25,850 nucleotides of DNA, taken from contig DASSTE010000010.1 in NCBI GenBank assembly GCA_035708085.1, positions 1 through 25,850 of the forward strand, given 5' to 3'. A program made the position numbers and the translations under genes. The notes beneath the pieces are model-generated. The model had not been told where the DNA came from. It made no database searches and was given only the letters and a program-made list of their open reading frames with translations. Origin of the DNA: DASSBR01 sp035708085 (lineage in GTDB: Bacteria; Pseudomonadota; Gammaproteobacteria; Natronospirales; DASSBR01). Each line of letters begins with the position of its first letter. The stretch's first letter is position 1. Positions 23,659 through 25,850 of the stretch are shown here, one piece after another.

Positions 23659-23890
23659 GAAACTGGTGATTCGAGTGGGCGGCGCCGATGATGACGGCGC
23701 GGCGTTCGTCCGCGCCTGGCACGCTGCCGAGCACGGCGAGGACGTGGCGGATTTCTCCTTGACTTTCGAGTCCACGGCCGGCTTTACGAGCGTGCTGACC
23801 GCGCGGCGCTGGGAATTGCTGGAGGCGTTGCGTCAGCTCCGGCCCTCCAGCGTCTACGCGCTGGCGAAACATTTAAGCTGGGCCGCTTGA
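23651..23890 (+). CDS. Truncated HTH antitoxin-like protein (TumA / HVO_A0114-type)
   Basis: 79 residues. Middle and C-terminal parts (FSLTFESTAGFTSVLTARRWELLEALRQLRPSSVYALAKHLS) match the start of the HVO_A0114-type putative DNA-binding family, where LTPKRWELL is followed by the first helix of a winged helix. Intact members go on with a recognition helix (RDYKNVHxDV-like) and a wing, about 30-40 residues more; here the frame ends at SWAA-stop, and the 19 bases before the next gene hold no continuation. DNA binding is therefore probably lost or weakened. It follows the broken toxin gene with the usual overlap. It may still be expressed; as a relic it needs no function. Confidence 0.6.
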   Translation: MARKLVIRVGGADDDGAAFVRAWHAAEHGEDVADFSLTFESTAGFTSVLTARRWELLEALRQLRPSSVYALAKHLSWAA

Positions 23891-23909
23891 GCCACGCCCC
23901 GTTCAGTCA

Positions 23910-24467
23910 GTGAAACGTCAACTGCTCTTTATCCAGGGAGGTGGCACGGGCGCCCATGACGAATGGGATGACAAGCTCGTCGAAAGCCTCAGGCGCGAGC
24001 TTGGGTCGGATTACGAGATCCGCTATCCGCGAATGCCGAACGAAGATGACCCGAGCTACGCCGGCTGGAAGCCAACGCTCGAGCAGGAACTTGCGGCGTT
24101 GGACGACCGCGCGATTCTTGTGGGGCACTCGGTTGGCGGAACAATTCTCGTCAACACGCTTGCTGAGCAGCCGACCGGGAGAGCGTTCGGCGCGCTCTTC
24201 TTGATTGCTGCGCCTTTTGTCGGCGACGGCGGCTGGCCAAGTGATGAACTGAAGCTCCCGCACGATCTCGGGGAGAGGCTTCCCCGAGGGCTCCCCGTCC
24301 ATATCTTTCACGGATCGGAGGATGAGACCGCACCGCCTTCGCATGCTGAACTCTATGCGCGTGCGGTTCCGCAATCCCGCATCCATCGCTTGCCCGGGCG
24401 GGATCACCAGCTTAATAACGATCTGAGGGAGGTCGCTGCAGCTATCAAGGCGCTCGACAGCCATTAG
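23910..24467 (+). CDS. Small alpha/beta hydrolase (RBBP9/YdeN-like)
   Basis: 185 residues, the size of the RBBP9/YdeN serine hydrolases. The likely triad is Ser in VGHSVGG (near residue 74), Asp in IFHGSEDETAPPSH (near 135) and His in LPGRDHQLNNDL (near 170). The N-terminal strand MKRQLLFIQGGGTGAHDEWDDKLV supplies the oxyanion region. There is no signal peptide, so it is cytoplasmic. The start is GTG 23910 with no clear ribosome site, 19 bp after the antitoxin-like gene. It could have arrived with the toxin-antitoxin region or have belonged to the mnmA unit earlier. The substrate is unknown; an esterase or peptidase role is only a family guess. Confidence 0.88.
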   Translation: MKRQLLFIQGGGTGAHDEWDDKLVESLRRELGSDYEIRYPRMPNEDDPSYAGWKPTLEQELAALDDRAILVGHSVGGTILVNTLAEQPTGRAFGALFLIAAPFVGDGGWPSDELKLPHDLGERLPRGLPVHIFHGSEDETAPPSHAELYARAVPQSRIHRLPGRDHQLNNDLREVAAAIKALDSH

Positions 24468-24487
24468 AGCCCGGGCCGTGAGTGCTT

Positions 24488-24493
24488 TATAAT
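24488..24493 (+). promoter_or_regulatory. -10 box (TATAAT) of acnA
   Basis: Perfect TATAAT 38 bp before the acnA ATG, in the 64-bp gap after the hydrolase gene. The best -35 by position (TTAGAG at 24464-24469, 18 bp away) is poor, so an activator may be needed. No terminator hairpin for the hydrolase was seen. Confidence 0.5.
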
Positions 24494-24531
24494 AGGCGGC
24501 TTTCCCACACTTTCGATCGGACAGGAAATCC

Positions 24532-25850
<1,319 letters not shown>

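Overview
The window reads as a GC-rich bacterial chromosome segment, most likely a gammaproteobacterium near the Xanthomonadales/Lysobacterales. This placement is an inference from gene content: an E. coli-type PurB, a RoxA-type ribosomal oxygenase, an ECF sigma/DUF4097 cassette, a PlpD-like patatin transporter, and GC-rich palindromic intergenic repeats. A related betaproteobacterial lineage is not excluded. No rRNA, tRNA, CRISPR array, prophage or complete insertion sequence was seen.

Layout. 1-1155: 3' part of a secreted M28 peptidase with a fibronectin III tail, convergent with an icd/class II DAHP synthase pair (1181-3883, minus). A divergent aldehyde dehydrogenase of the ALDH7 type follows (4016-5545), then about 285 bp of nested hairpins without a gene. 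A translationally coupled patatin/POTRA/beta-barrel protein and single-domain asparaginase occupy 5832-8518 (minus). Next on the plus strand come an NfeD membrane protease and its slipin partner (8646-10832), an M61 peptidase (10854-12728), and a tightly overlapping ECF sigma / putative anti-sigma / DUF4097 operon (12885-14718). A minus-strand block holds mazG with a CoA-pyrophosphatase NUDIX gene, fumC and a potassium channel (14790-18925). From 19287 onward, on the plus strand: purB, then the overlapping roxA, GNAT and mnmA genes, a decayed TumE/TumA-like toxin-antitoxin pair, an alpha/beta hydrolase and the 5' part of acnA.

Common themes are central metabolism (icd, fumC and acnA of the TCA cycle, aroA-II, purB), metabolite clean-up (MazG, NUDIX), translation quality (RoxA, MnmA) and envelope proteolysis or lipolysis (M28, M61, NfeD/slipin, patatin).

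The least ordinary stretch is the 361-bp gap between the potassium channel gene and purB. It holds a perfect 32-bp inverted repeat (18996-19027 and 19246-19277) around 218 bp with a near-central TATAAT block. It could be a small non-autonomous mobile element, an invertible regulatory segment or a long RNA hairpin. Other points for a second look are the broken toxin-antitoxin pair at 23516-23890, the hairpin array at 5548-5779, the scattered palindrome family at 9973, 10032, 12754, 12815 and 17731, and an isocitrate dehydrogenase whose coenzyme-binding Lys-Tyr pair is Gly-Gln.
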